NCBI GenBank assembly: GCA_964035775.1
Contig: OZ038316.1
Location: forward strand, 22,267,035-22,331,034
Length of the DNA stretch: 64,000 bases
From: Osedax frankpressi
Lineage: Eukaryota > Annelida > Polychaeta > Sabellida > Siboglinidae
Direction: 5' to 3'
Positions 25,371 through 39,840 of this stretch are shown here, one piece after another. Numbering within the stretch: the first letter of the stretch is position 1; each line of letters opens with the position of its first letter. The notes under the pieces are model-generated. The model was given only the letters and a program-made list of their open reading frames with translations, was not told the origin of the DNA and made no database searches. The translations under genes and the position numbers were made by a program.

Positions 25371-28118
25371 TCATGACACTTCGGGACCATCTCCTCCTGG
25401 AACCAACTGCAAAATGGTGAACATAATAAGTAATATAAGGTAATATAAGAAGTACGTAAATAGGGAATACTTACCATTGTAATATTGTTTCCACTTAATA
25501 AGATTTGCTCGAGTTTTGTTATTCGGATGCCTTCTGAAGTAGACTCACTATAAAAGAAATGCTTTTTAGTATAAATATTTCAAATAGATAATAAAAATAT
25601 ATATTTTTTAGGATTATTCAAATATCTAATCTCCTAACTAATATACTAACTATTCAACAACATCTTCTAGAACCATGTCTATTATTGAGTTAAGCAAAAT
25701 GATGACTTAGAAAGTAATTTATTCTAATATTAAACTAAAATAGAAGTTTCACTTCAATTTAAAGGATACTGACAAAATCGTCAAAACCAAGTAAAGTTCC
25801 AACAATCTCCTTGTCATTCTTCATGATTATATGAATTCGCGATCCGATACATTTATCTACCAATTCTATAGAATTAAATAAATTAAATTAAAGATAAATT
25901 GCAAGATCGGCGAATGAAATTAAAATACAACAATGTCAATCTAATTTTGTATTTAATCAACTAAACATATATTACAATATATAGAATACATTTAATATAA
26001 GAAATCATCAAAAACAATTAAATAAATAACACAATCGTAACTACAAATATTTAGTAAAAACACTAATGTGAAAAATAAAAAAGAAGTTGTAATAATAATA
26101 ATCTACAAATTAAAAAATATTATTAATTTTGAATATAGTTTAATAGAATAATATGATTTAATGATTAATTTGAATATTATATAATCTATTTATACATGTA
26201 GATATATTTATTGTATATACAATTGTATTGTCTCCTGAACAATAGTAAAACAATTGTAGTGTCTCCTGAACAATAGTAAAACAATTGTATTGTCTCCTGA
26301 ACAATAGTAAAACAATTGTATTGTCTCCTAGTACAATAGTAAATATACTCATATGAGATTTCAATAGGGACTTATGTAAATACATTAATGTATTTAATAC
26401 TAATAAATTGAGTATTTTTATAAATTTAAATAGTATCAATGATCACTTATTTTTAAAACTATTTATGAGATCAGCATCGGAAAGCATATTTACAAAATAT
26501 TATCTTATATTATTATATACAAATATATTTGTATAAAGATATTAGTAGTAGTTATTATTCAGTTTGTTACTGAGAATTAAATATGGCAAAAAAGAATTTG
26601 ATAAATAAAAATGTATTAAAAAAAAAATTAATTTTATATATTTTGGTAAACAAAAATTGCAGTTTATTATAAATAAATTAGTATTACACCGGCTAAATAA
26701 TTCACAACATAAACTTTAAATATGTTCACAAGCAAATGCACCGAATATATGTTCAGTGTCTGTGGGAGGAAGCGTGCCAACTGGTGAGCAATTGCAACAA
26801 TAATAAGCGGTTCCGTTGTGCGACTTTTAATTCCTTCAATCTTTTGGCATGCGTTTAATTAGCAGATGAGATAAACTGCATTGATTATGAATATCACACT
26901 TATTTGAATGGGTGAAAAATGATTTTAAAGGTAAAAATTATCTTTTATAACCCATATAACTACAATAGATACATAGTTTATTTAAATGTTGTATATTGTG
27001 TATTATAAATATACAATATATTTGTTATTAAATTTAAATATATGTAAAAATATATACAATAAGTAGACACAAATAATCAAATAAATATAAATTGATAAAT
27101 ATACATTTTTACAACTTATTTCTTTCATTTTCATCAGTTCAAACATTATTATCCTCTCTCTAATTATTAATCATTATTGATTTTCCTCTATTTCAATAAT
27201 GGCCACCAACTTGCTAAAGTTATTATTAATACTAGCTAACATATAAGGAAGGATTTTCACTGAAAACCTATTTCGAACATCATCTCGCATGTTCGAATTA
27301 AATATTCTTAATGGGTCAATCCATCGCAAGATATTACTTCATTATAGGCGGAAACTTTGAAATGTCACATTATGGCATTCATTTTTATTTTTCCATCACA
27401 TCGTCACTTATACAATATTTGATATCAGGTTGCATTTTATTGGATATAACTGTAATCGATGATATATATACAATTATCAAAGATACTGAAATATCATTGA
27501 GTAATTTTGAGAGTTCTTAGGATATTATTATAATCAATAAACTCACTAGTAGTTATTGTATACAAGTATAGAAACGAGAAGTGCCTATTTAATAAATATA
27601 AATAGAATATAGTAAATGGTCTCTTCAGTCAGCAAAAGTCGCCGAATATTATTAGATACAACTAAATATTAGATTAAAAGCTATCACTCAAATTATACTA
27701 CGCTCCAAAATGCATACGATAAAAAATATATTCAGCGTCTAGAATGTCCATAAATAATATTTTATTATATTATTTTAAAAAATGTAAATTTATAAAATAA
27801 TAAAGCATTAATGTAATGTAACTAATGTATAATGCAATTTTATATAGTATATATTTCATATATATGAATTATATACAATATATACAATTATAATATTATT
27901 TAAACTATACGTAAATAATGATATATTTGAAATTATATGCATATTTGAAATTGAACAATTAATATAGTATATTATCGCTCTTAAACTTAAAAAATATATA
28001 TACAATTTAACAAAAACCATATTATAAATATAAGAATATATAAATATGATTTGATATCGTATTTTGAATTCATATCATAACCAAGTGGAAGAAGTTGAGT
28101 TGCCGCATTTACAGACAT
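25371..28118 (-). CDS. LSM5: LSm5, U6 snRNP-associated Sm-like protein (complete)
   Basis: Subunit of the LSm2-8 ring on the 3' end of U6 snRNA and of the cytoplasmic LSm1-7 decay ring. Five minus-strand exons in transcript order: 28118-28082, 25865-25770, 25678-25651, 25547-25475, 25406-25371. The total is 270 nt, with phase kept at every junction, giving 89 residues plus TGA; the human protein has 91. The start is [12 protein letters not shown], equivalent to the human N-terminus. The Sm1 motif is [20 protein letters not shown] followed by [19 protein letters not shown]. The Sm2 motif is [17 protein letters not shown], and the tail [10 protein letters not shown] matches the family's conserved end. 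Intron 1 is 2.2 kb and carries a 31-bp repeat. The gene lies tail to tail with catulin (243 bp between stops) and probably head to head with Trio. Donors are GTTATG, GTATCC, GTTAGT and GTAAGT. The match is near certain; no defect was seen. Confidence 0.97.
26215..26345. repeat. 31-bp repeat in LSm5 intron 1
   Basis: Four copies of a 31-bp unit containing ttgtctcctgaacaatagta; the last copy is diverged. Confidence 0.9.
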
Positions 28119-28272
28119 TTTGTTACTTATAAATTTTATAGAAGATTGGAGTATTTTTTTTAAAAAACTCAAAACAAAAAATGGCTGGGATATTTAACCA
28201 TTTATAAAATTAACTGTAATTAAAGATATATATAATACTAACATGTGCAATACATAGGATATATTAAAGACA
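28119..28272. promoter_or_regulatory. Probable bidirectional promoter, LSm5 / candidate Trio
   Basis: 154 AT-rich base pairs separate the LSm5 start (28118, minus) from an ATG on the plus strand at 28273. The stretch contains tataaatttt and atataatact elements on the + strand. It must hold at least the LSm5 promoter; promoter function for the right-hand gene is inferred. Confidence 0.45.
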
Positions 28273-28326
28273 ATGAGTTCGAGAAATTCAACATTAGATA
28301 GAGCGGATACCTCACGTAAAACAGGT
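28273..28326 (+). CDS. Candidate first coding exon of Trio
   Basis: ATG followed by SSRNSTLDRADTSRKT, then one extra base before donor GTTAAT (phase 1). The first confirmed Trio exon at 42626 begins with two bases completing a codon, so the phases fit and the join would read KTG-DSGLLAKD. Trio/Kalirin N-termini are short, polar and poorly conserved just before the Sec14 domain, so sequence similarity cannot test the assignment. If correct, intron 1 spans 14.3 kb of mostly satellite DNA. Another exon could lie between, or this could be a chance frame. Confidence 0.35.
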
Positions 28327-29475
28327 TAATATGCAGAATTTCGTTTTGAAATAATTTTATTTTGAAATTCGATCATATCTGCGATAAAATATATATTACG
28401 ATACAAATGTTACATTCGCATATATTTTTTGATTTAATAACTATCATAAATATGTAGCCCATACATTTCGTATCTTGTATTTACATACGTAAATACTAAT
28501 CGAACAAAATATTCTATATACAATTTTTGTTCCAATGATTAATGAGTTCTGGAATCTAAACATTATTTTATTTTAAACCTTAAACCACCGAATAAATAAT
28601 ATATGTACATTATGTAATGACATAATGATTGAAATATATTATTCATTAGGATTTTATTAAACTATGATTTCCTTTCTTATATAACGTTTTTTATATAATT
28701 AGAATTAATAAAACTGATTAGGTATGCTATCGATATCATTAATATTATAATATATAAATGTAGACACATGTTATATATGGTAGAGTAGGTGATCCAACCA
28801 ACTAATACTTATTAATATGTAGGCTGTATTTTGTAAATGTATCTTTGTCTAAACAAACATCAGATATGTGCTTGCTTCCTCTGTTTCTGAGAACTATATT
28901 AATAATTCGCGTAGTGAAATGCCCGCCTGAGATACTACCTCTAAGCTAAACTAATATGAGAGTCTTATGTTAAGACTTATGTAGATTACATCAATTTAGG
29001 TAATCTACGATAATTACCTTCCATAAGTCTTTGTTAAGTGATTCGATTGTATTACCTTATACGCCAAATGATATACCTATAGCCGATGTATATCAGAAAT
29101 GCCCTCTCGACACAACAAGAGAAAACCAGCACAAATAGCACTTCGAGGATGCTTAGCCTATCCATCGTAGCGGCAATGAGAGCTGTGGAAGTCGGTAATT
29201 GGCATAGATTACGTCGTTGATTAGATAAGATATGCTGAGGAACCTGCACTTTTAGGGTGTAAGGCCGACAATAAAAAATTACAAACACCTGCAATATAAT
29301 TAAATCCCAGTTACCGGGCAATTGACTTAGTTCGCAAGCCATATCAATAATATAGGATTTGGATCAGAATATGAAAGTACTTAATATTGTTGTTCTGTAG
29401 TGTATATAGATATTGCTTGCTCTGAATGAATATAGACGATGACTCATTTAAATTATAATCCTGTCTCGATTCTAG

Positions 29476-29518
<43 letters not shown>

Positions 29519-29880
29519 TGTTTGTATATATGGAAACTGGATATATATGTTATATAAATGAATATATATATACATATTCTTTGTATCTTATATATAATCA
29601 TATAGTATTTGAATTTAATACACTCCTTATTATTTAAAACCTTTAGGTTAATAATTTCCATATTATGTTTATTTTAATCAGACTTTTTCAACATTGATAA
29701 GTCCTCACTGGTGATTGACTTGAAATGATTGAAATGACTGCAACAGACTTCGAGACTGGCTGCCTGAGTAATGTCTGCCTGACTGAATATTTGACATGTT
29801 TTAACTAGTACTGGGGTATTGGGTTTCATCCAATATAGGCGGTTTAAATTCAATACACATGTTTGAATATAGGGAGAGTG
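28327..29880. other. AT-rich stretch with a 96-codon minus-strand frame
   Basis: Mostly AT-rich. At 29342-29052 (minus) an ATG frame starts MACELSQLPGNWDLIILQ, and its second half is hydrophobic (LSILEVLFVLVFSC), resembling a membrane segment. Acceptor-like (attgcag) and donor-like (AAG then GTAATA) sites lie at 29289 and 29055, so it could be an exon of an unrecognised gene. The family was not recognised, and an alternative plus-strand frame overlaps it. Confidence 0.25.
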
Positions 29881-30130
29881 GGAGAGTGAAATAGGCGGAG
29901 AGGGTAAGGAGAGTGAGAGAGAAAGTGAGGTAGAGGGAGAGGGAGGGAGGGTAATGGGGATATAGGGAGGAGGGAGAGTCAGGGGGTTAAGGAGGGGGGA
30001 GAAAGGGAGAGAAAGAAAGAAAAAAGGAAGAAAGAAATAAAGAAATAAATAAAGAAATAAATAAAGAGAGAGATAGTGTGAGAGTGGGAGAGTGGGAGTG
30101 GGAGTGGGAGTGGGAGGGAGAGAAAGAGTG
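29880..30130. repeat. GA-rich low-complexity tract
   Basis: gagagg/gaaa-rich simple sequence; the minus-strand frame over it is Leu/Ser/Pro low complexity. Confidence 0.8.
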
Positions 30131-30419
30131 GCCCATTTTCTAGATATACATTCTCCCAGACATATTAATATACTTATTTGCTCTACAAACACTCAAACTT
30201 AGGATACTATTTTAACACATCTCACATACTACACCAGGGATATATATCTATGTATGGTGTAGTAAGAGTGTAGTGTGGGCAGAGTGTGGATATAGTGAGT
30301 ATGTAGTGAGAGGGTAGTAAGAGGGTAATAAGAGGGTAGTGAGGGTAAGGATTATGCAGTGGGTTTATATATATATAGATATTGTACACTCAATGCTGAA
30401 CCCTCACAGCATTCTGGCT

Positions 30420-33400
30420 ACAACCTGACTATATCCACACTAATCCTTTACTACATCCTCACTAAACCCTCGCTATACCCTCACTATACCCTGACTATAG
30501 CCTCACTATACCCTCATTTTACCATGACTAACCTCACTACACCCTAACTACACTCTCACTACACCCTTAATAAACCCTTGCTACACCCTAACTACACTCT
30601 CACTACACCCTCACTACACCCTAACTACACCTTAACTACACTCTAACTACACTCTCACTACACCCTGACTACACCCTAACTACACCCTAACTACACCCTA
30701 ACTAACTCCCACTATACCCTGACTATACTCTCACTACACCCTAGCTACACTCTCACTACACCCTAACTACACCTTAACTACACCCTAACTACACTCTCAC
30801 TACACCCTAACTACACCCTAACTACACTCTCACTATACCCGAGCTACACCCTAACTACACTATCACTACACCCTAACTACACCATAAATACAGCATAACT
30901 ACACCCTAACTACACTCTCACGACACCATAACTACACTCTTACTACACCCTAACTACACCCTGACTACACTCTCACTACACCCTAACTACACTCTCACTA
31001 CACCCTAACTACACCCTAACTACACCCTAACTACACCCTAACTACACCCTAACTACACCCTAACTACACCCTAACTACACTCTCACTACACCCGAGCTAC
31101 ACCCTAACTACACTATCACTACACCCTAACTACACCATAAATACAGAATAACTACACCCTAACTACACTCTCACTACACCCTAACTACACTCTCACTACA
31201 CCATAACTACTCTCTCACTACACCCTGACCTACACTCTCACTACACTCTCTCTACACCCTGACTACACCCTAACTACACTCTCACTACACCCTGACTACA
31301 CCCTGACTACACTCTCACTACACCCTAACTACACCCTTAATAAACCCTGACTACACCCTAACTACACCCTAACTACACCCTAACTACACCCTAACTACAC
31401 CCTTACTACACCCTAACTACACCCTAACTACACCCTGACTACACCTTGACTACACCCTAACTACACCCTCACTACACCCTAACTACACTCTAACTACACT
31501 CTCACTACACCATAACTACACCCTGACTACACCATGATTACACCATGATTACACCCTAACTACACTCTCACTACACCCTAACTACACCCTAACTACACCC
31601 TAACTACACTCTCGCTACACCCTGACTACACCCTAACTACACTCTCACTACACCCTAACTACACCCTAACTACACTCTCACTACACTCTGACTACACTCT
31701 CACTACACCCTAACTACACCCTAACTACACCCTAACTACACTCTCACTACACCCTGACTACACTCTCACTACACCCTGACTACACCCTAACTACACTCTC
31801 ACTACACCCTAACTACACCCTAACTACACTCTCACTACACCCTGACTACACTCTCACTACACCCTAACTACACTCTCACTACACCCTAACTACACCCTAA
31901 CTACACCCTCACTAAACCATAACTACACCCTAACTACACCCTTACTATACCCTCACTACACCCTGACTACACCCTAACTACACCATGACTACATCCTGAC
32001 TACACCCTAACTACACCATGACTACATTCTCACTACACCCTAACTACACCCTAATTACACCCTAACTACACCCTAACTACACCCTAACTACACCCTTACT
32101 ACACCCTTACTACACCCTTACTACACCCTAACTACACCTTAACTGCACTCTCACTACACCCTAACTACACCCTAACTACACCCTTACTACACCCTTACTA
32201 CACCCTTACTACACCCTGACTACACCTTGACTACACCCTAACTGCACTCTCACTACACCCTAACTACACCCTAACTACACTATCACTACACCCTGACTAC
32301 ACCCTAACTACACCCTAACTACACCCTAACTACACCCTAACTATACCCTAACTATACCCTAACTACACCCTGACTACACCATAACTACACCCTAACTACA
32401 CTCTCACTACACCCTAACTACACCCTAACTACACCCTGACTACACCATAACTACACCATAACTACACCCTAACTACACTCTCACTACACCCTAACTACAC
32501 CCTAACTACACTCTCACTACACCCTAACTACACCCTCACTACACCCTAACTACACCCTTACTACACCCTAACTACACCCTAACTACACTCTCACTACACC
32601 CGAGCTATACCCTAACTACACCCTAACTACACCCTAACTACACCCGAGCTACACCCTAACTACACCCAAACTACACCCTAACTACACCCTAACTACACCC
32701 TAACTACACCCTAACTACACCCTAACTACACCCTAACTACACCCTAACTACACCCTAACTACACCCTAACCTCACCCTAACTACACCCTAACTACACTCT
32801 CACTACACCCGAGCTACACCCTAACTACACTCTCACTACACCCTAACTACACCCTAACTACACTCTCACTACACCCTAACTACACCCTCGCTACACCCTA
32901 ACTACACCATAAATACACCATAACTACACCATAACTACACTCTAACTACACCCTAACTACACCCGAGCTACACCCTAACTACACCCTTACTACACCCTTA
33001 ATAAACCCTCGCTACACCCTAACTACACTCTCACTACACTCTCACTACACCCTAACTACACTCTCACTACACCCGAGCTATACCCTAACTACACCCTAAC
33101 TACACCCTCACTAAACCATAACTACACCCTAACTACACCCTTACTATACCCTCACTACACCCTGACTACACCCTAACTACACCCTAACTACACCCTAACT
33201 ACACCCTAACTACACTCTCACTACACCCTAACTACACCCTCACTACACCCTAACTACACCCTTACTACACCCTAACTACACCCTAACTACACCCTCGCAA
33301 CACCCTAACTACACTCTCACTACACCCTCACTACACCCTCACTACACCCTAACTACACCTTAACTACACTCTCACTATACTCTCACTACCCCTAACTACA

Positions 33401-35930
33401 CCCTCGCTACACCCTAACTACACTCTCACTACACCCTCACTACACCCTAACTACACCTTAACTACACTCTCACTACACCCTAACTACACCCTAACTACAC
33501 CCTAATTACACTCTCACTACACTCTCACTACACCCTGACTATACTCTCACTACACCCTAACTACACCTTAACTACACCCTAACTACACTCTCACTACACC
33601 CGAGCTACACCCTAACTACACTCTCACTACACCCTAACTACACCATAAATACACCATAACTACACCATAACTACACTCTAACTACACCCTAACTACACCC
33701 GAGCTACACCCTAACTACACCCTTACTACACCCTTAATAAACCCTCGCTACACCCTAACTACACTCTCACTACACTCTCACTACACCCTAACTACACTCT
33801 CACTACACCCGAGCTATACCCTAACTACACCCTAACTACACCCTAACTACACCCGAGCTACACCCTAACTACACCCAAACTACACCCTAACTACACCCTA
33901 ACTACACCCTAACTACACCCTAACTACACCCTAACTACACCCTAACTACACCCTAACTACACCCTAACTACACCCTAACCTCACCCTAACTACACCCTAA
34001 CTACACTCTCACTACACCCGAGCTACACCCTAACTACACTCTCACTACACCCTAACTACACCCTAACTACACTCTCACTACACCCTAACTACACCCTCGC
34101 TACACCCTAACTACACCTTAACTACACTCTCACTACACTCTCACTACCCCTAACTACACCCTCGCTACACCCTAACTACACTCTCACTACACCCTCACTA
34201 CACCTTAACTACACTCTCACTACACCCTAACTACACCCTAACTACACCCTAACTACACTCTCACTACACTCTCACTACACCCTGACTATACTCTCACTAC
34301 ACCCTAACTACACCTTAACTACACCATAACTACACTCTCACTACACCCGAGCTACACCCTAACTACACTCTCACTACACCCTAACTACACCATAAATACA
34401 CCATAACTACACCATAACTACACCCTAACTACACCCTAACTACACCCTAACTACACTCTCACTATACCCGAGCTACACCCTAACTACACCCTAACTACAC
34501 TCTCACTACACCCTAACTACACCCTCACTACACCCTAACTACACCCTTACTACACCCTAACTACACCCTAACTACACCCTCGCAACACCCTAACTACACT
34601 CTCACTACACCCTCACTACACCCTCACTACACCCTAACTACACCTTAACTACACTCTCACTACACTCTCACTACCCCTAACTACACCCTCGCTACACCCT
34701 AACTACACTCTCACTACACCCTCACTACACCCTAACTACACCTTAACTACACTCTCACTACACCCTAACTACACCCTAACTACACCCTAATTACACTCTC
34801 ACTACACTCTCACTACACCCTGACTATACTCTCACTACACCCTAACTACACCTTAACTACACCCTAACTACACTCTCACTACACCCGAGCTACACCCTAA
34901 CTACACTCTCACTACACCCTAACTACACCATAAATACACCATAACTACACCATAACTACACTCTAACTACACCCTAACTACACCCGAGCTACACCCTAAC
35001 TACACCCTTACTACACCCTTAATAAACCCTCGCTACACCCTAACTACACTCTCACTACACTCTCACTACACCCTAACTACACTCTCACTACACCCGAGCT
35101 ATACCCTAACTACACCCTAACTACACCCTAACTACACCCGAGCTACACCCTAACTACACCCAAACTACACTCTAACTACACCCTAACTACACCCTAACTA
35201 CACCCTAACTACACCCTAACTACACCCTAACTACACCCTAACTACACCCTAACTACACCCTAACCTCACCCTAACTACACCCTAACTACACTCTCACTAC
35301 ACCCGAGCTACACCCTAACTACACTCTCACTACACCCTAACTACACCCTAACTACACTCTCACTACACCCTAACTACACCCTCGCTACACCCTAACTACA
35401 CCTTAACTACACTCTCACTACACTCTCACTACCCCTAACTACACCCTCGCTACACCCTAACTACACTCTCACTACACCCTCACTACACCTTAACTACACT
35501 CTCACTACACCCTAACTACACCCTAACTACACCCTAACTACACCCTGACTATACTCTCACTACACCCTAACTACACCTTGACTACACCATAACTACACTC
35601 TCACTACACCCGAGCTACACTCTCACTACACCCGAGCTACACCCTAACTACACTCTCACTACACCCTAACTACACCATAAATACACCATAACTACACCAT
35701 AACTACACCCTAACTACACCCTAACTACACCCTAACTACACTCTCACTACACCCGAGCTACACCCTAACTACACTCTCACTACACCCTAACTACACCATA
35801 AATACACCATAACTACACCATAACTACACCATAACTACACCATAACTACACCATAACTACACCATAACTACACCCTAACTACACCCTCACTACACCCTAA
35901 CTACACCATAAATACAGCATAACTACACCA
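30420..35930. repeat. 5.5-kb 11-bp satellite (ctacaccctaa) with higher-order units
   Basis: About 500 copies of an 11-bp unit, mainly ctacaccctaa alternating with ctacactctca, plus ccctgactaca, ccataactaca and acccgagctac variants. Rare variants recur in fixed order. The cccaaac variant is at about 32665, 33874 and 35159; the cctaacctcaccc variant is at about 32768, 33976 and 35261. This gives higher-order units of roughly 1.21 and 1.29 kb. The unit contains CCCTAA, but no pure telomeric hexamer run is present. Confidence 0.95.
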
Positions 35931-35953
35931 TGCGTGCGTGCGTGCGTGCGTGC
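35931..35953. repeat. (TGCG)n microsatellite at the array junction
   Basis: Five to six gcgt units mark the boundary between the 11-bp and the 9-bp arrays. Confidence 0.9.
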
Positions 35954-37548
35954 ATATACATATATACACTATATACACTATATACACTATATACACTATA
36001 TACACTATATACACTATATACATATATACACTATATACATATATACACTATATACACTATATACACTATATACACTATATACACCATATACACCATATAC
36101 ACTATATACACTATATACACTATATACACTATATACATATATACACTCTATGCGCTATATACGCTATATACGCTATATACACTATATACACTATATACAC
36201 TATATACACTATATACATATATACACTATATACACTATATACACTATATACACTATATACATTATATACACTATATACACTATACACACTATATACACTA
36301 TATACACTATATACATTATATACACTATATACATATATACAATATATACCTATATACACTATATACACTATATACACTATATACACTATATACACTATAT
36401 ACATATATACACTATATGCGCTATATACGCTATATACGCTATATACACTATATACACTATATACACTATATACACTATATACACTATATACATATATACA
36501 CTATATACACTATATATACTATATATACTATATACACTATATACACTATATACATTATATACACTATATACACTATATACACTATACACACTATATACAC
36601 TATATACATTATATACACTATATACATATATACAATATATACCTATATACACTATATACACTATATACACTATATACACTATATACATATATACACTATA
36701 TACATTATATACACTATATACACTATATACACTATATACATATATACACTATATACACTATATACACTATATACACTATATATATATATATACACTATAT
36801 ACACTATATACATTATATACACTATATACACTATATACATTATATACACTATATACACTATATACACTATATACACTATATACACTATATACATATATAC
36901 ACTATATATATATATACACTATATACACTATATACATTATATACACTATATACACTATATACATTATATACACTATATACACTATATACATATATACACT
37001 ATATACACTATATACACTATATACATATATACACTATATACACTATATACACTATATACATATATACACTATATACACTATATACACTATATACACTATA
37101 TACATATATACATTATATACACTATATACACTATATACACTATATACACTATATACACTATATACACTATATACACTATATACATATATACACTATATAT
37201 ATATATATATACACTATATACACTATATACACTATATACACTATATACACTATATACATATATACACTATATATATATATATATACACTATATACACTAT
37301 ATACATTATATACACTATATACACTATATACATTATATACACTATATACACTATATACATTATATACACTATATACACTATATACACTATATACACTATA
37401 TACACTATATACACTATATACATATATACACTATATACACTATATACACTATATACACTATATACACTATATACATTATATACACTATATACACTATATA
37501 CACTATATACACTATATACACTATATACACTATATACACTATATACAT
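35954..37548. repeat. 1.6-kb 9-bp satellite (actatatac)
   Basis: About 175 copies of actatatac with atatatac and attatatac variants. All three + frames are open because the unit has no stop, giving three overlapping ~550-codon repeat translations. Block recurrence: a tgcgctatatacgc variant occurs at about 36151 and 36417, and ctatacacac at about 36280 and 36583. Confidence 0.95.
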
Positions 37549-38700
37549 ACGGATATATTATTAATATACACAATCATTTATAAATATTTTGAATGAATTG
37601 AAGACACTGCAATTTTATTTCAATTCATATTTCTATAAAGGTAAATATTAAATCAATAATAAAATATTGATTAACTATTTATTATACTAGACACATTCAT
37701 ACTGCTAATGAATTTAACTTGAATTATTTATTACAATTATTTAGAACAATATTAGAGCTAATAGTCACCATTAATAATAGAAAATATTGTTATTATTTAT
37801 CAATGATAATAAAAAATAAATATTTTTTTCAAGAGAAAACAATTATGATATTTGTAAGCTGAATAAGATATTGTAGTTTTAAATATTCTATTTTGCTAAA
37901 TATTAATAACTAAGTATTATTAGGTTGTTTAATTATTTTATAGTTTTGGTTTGTTTATACCTAGATGGTTAATTATTAAATGACCTAGTTAATTGATCAC
38001 AATATAGTTATATTATAATACAGCATATATGGTCTTAACCATTTCTCAAGTTGCAGAAATATGTACCATAAAGATGCTTGAATCATTATAAAGAATTTTA
38101 ATGGCTTACATTAATAGCCATGCAATGATTCCATGAAGAGTTATTGCATGTCTCATTACTTTCTAATCTAATATCTTTCTTTCATTGTAAATTGAGTCAA
38201 TATATTTCAATGGTAAATCTGAACATGGGCTGGGGAATTACTTTTAGTAAACATAATTGTTAATCTTGTGTTATATCCAATAGAAAATGAATTGTATTCA
38301 ATTTGAAAATTATCCTAAAAAATTCAAATTACTATTCAAATTATACAAATTATTATATAAATTACTATACAAATTTGACTAACAATTTGAATAGAATAAT
38401 TCAACGTCGATAATCAATAATTAGGATAGGGTTCACACTGTTCACATCTACTGGAAATGCTATCAAAACTTATTCAGCCCCAGATCTAGGCACCGGGAAC
38501 TTTGATATGTTCCTAAATTACTAAAACAGAAAATTAAAAATTTATTAATTTATTTTAATATTTAAAAATATTATTTACTATAATCTGGTTTGTATTTTAC
38601 TCATTTGACACTTTTACATTTATGTTTAATGCAAAGTACCAAAGTTGAATTGCAGTTTTTAGTTGAATGCATTTTGGTCTTTGATATACATTTCTATAAA
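37549..38700. other. AT-rich unique sequence
   Basis: No array and no recognised coding block. Confidence 0.6.
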
Positions 38701-38704
38701 TCAT

Positions 38705-38812
38705 GCTGTATGTACATTGTACAATGTACAATGTATAATGTATATTGTGCAATGTACATTGTACATTGTACATTGTACATTGTACATTGTACAATGTATA
38801 TTGTATTGGGTA
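38705..38812. repeat. TGTACATT palindromic repeat
   Basis: gtacattgtacaatgtac-type cluster; same motif as 15480-15565. Hairpin-prone. Confidence 0.85.
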
Positions 38813-38929
38813 CACATCACACAATTTATAAATTTACTACTGAATCATTTTTACTGATGTATAAGAAGCATGTTAAAGTGATATAGTGATCAAATGTATT
38901 GATTATTTTATTGTATCATTTGTATGAAT

Positions 38930-39530
38930 GAATGAGTGAGTGAGTGAGTGGGTTAGTGGGTGAGTGAGTGAGTGGGTGGGTGAGTGGGTGAGTGGGTGGG
39001 TGTGTGAGTGGGTGTGTGAGTGAGTGCGTGAGTGAGTGGGTGGGTGGGTGAGTGGGTGCGTGAGTGAGTGGGTGGGTGAGTGGGTGAGTGAGTGAGTGAG
39101 TGAGTGGGTGGGTGGGTGGGTGGGTGAGTGGGTGGGTGGGTGAGTGGGTGGGTGAGTGAGTGAGTGGGTGGGTGAGTGAGTGGGTGGGTGAGTGGATGCG
39201 TGAGTGAGTGGGTGGGTGGGTGAGTGGGTGCGTGAGTGAGTGGGTGGGTGAGTGGGTGAGTGAGTGAGTGAGTGAGTGGGTGGGTGGGTGGGTGAGTGAG
39301 TGAGTGGGTGGGTGAGTGGGTGAGTGGGTGAGTGAGTGAGTGGGTGGGTGGGTGAGTGAGTGGGTGAGTGATTGAGTGGGTGGGTGGGTGAGTGAGTGAG
39401 TGAGTGAATGAATGAGTAAGTGAGTGGGTGAGAGAGTGAGTGAGTGAGTGAATGAGTGAGTGAGTGAGTGAGTAAGTGAATGAATTAGTGAGTGAGTGAA
39501 TTAGTGAATGAGTAAGTGAGTGAGTTATTG
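38930..39530. repeat. (GTGA/GTGG)n tetranucleotide array
   Basis: About 150 units of gagt/gggt with a repeated ordering of gtgggtgcgtgagtgagtgg blocks. Confidence 0.95.
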
Positions 39531-39704
39531 ATGCACTTTTTTAACCCACTTTATTTTCTAGCCACTTTTACTAAATTTAATTTTTTTGTAATTTCCGATA
39601 ATTTCTGACATTTTTGAAATATTAGTTGATTTTTTTATTGCAAAATATTTCTATAAGGTTAATTAATTAGATAACTAGAAACTTTCTTTTGTGATTTATA
39701 ATTA

Positions 39705-39840
39705 GACATGTTATCTAGTAGTTGGATACATTATCTATTAGTCTGACATGTTATCTAGTAGTTGGATACATTATCTATTAGTCTGACATGTTATCTAGTA
39801 GTCAGACATATTATTTAGTATTTAGACACATTATTGGGAT
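39705..39840. repeat. 40-bp repeat
   Basis: Two and a half copies of a 40-bp unit made of two related 20-bp halves (gacatgttatctagtagt / gatacattatctattagt). Confidence 0.9.

Noticed and set aside
26720-26784. Plus-strand ATG frame followed by GTGAGC ([20 protein letters not shown])
   Set aside because: Lies inside LSm5 intron 1 with no homology and no partner exon; too weak to list.
29690-29788. Minus-strand ATG frame MSNIQSGRHYSGSQSRSLLQ ending at a GTGAGG donor
   Set aside because: Could be a first exon, but no downstream exon in compatible phase was found and it is Ser/Gln low complexity.
30420-35930. Telomere or subtelomere array
   Set aside because: CCCTAA is present but always embedded in an 11-bp unit; no tandem hexamer run.
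35930-37596. Three overlapping ~550-codon Tyr/Ile/Thr/His frames
   Set aside because: All three frames of the 9-bp array are open simultaneously, which a real gene would not show.
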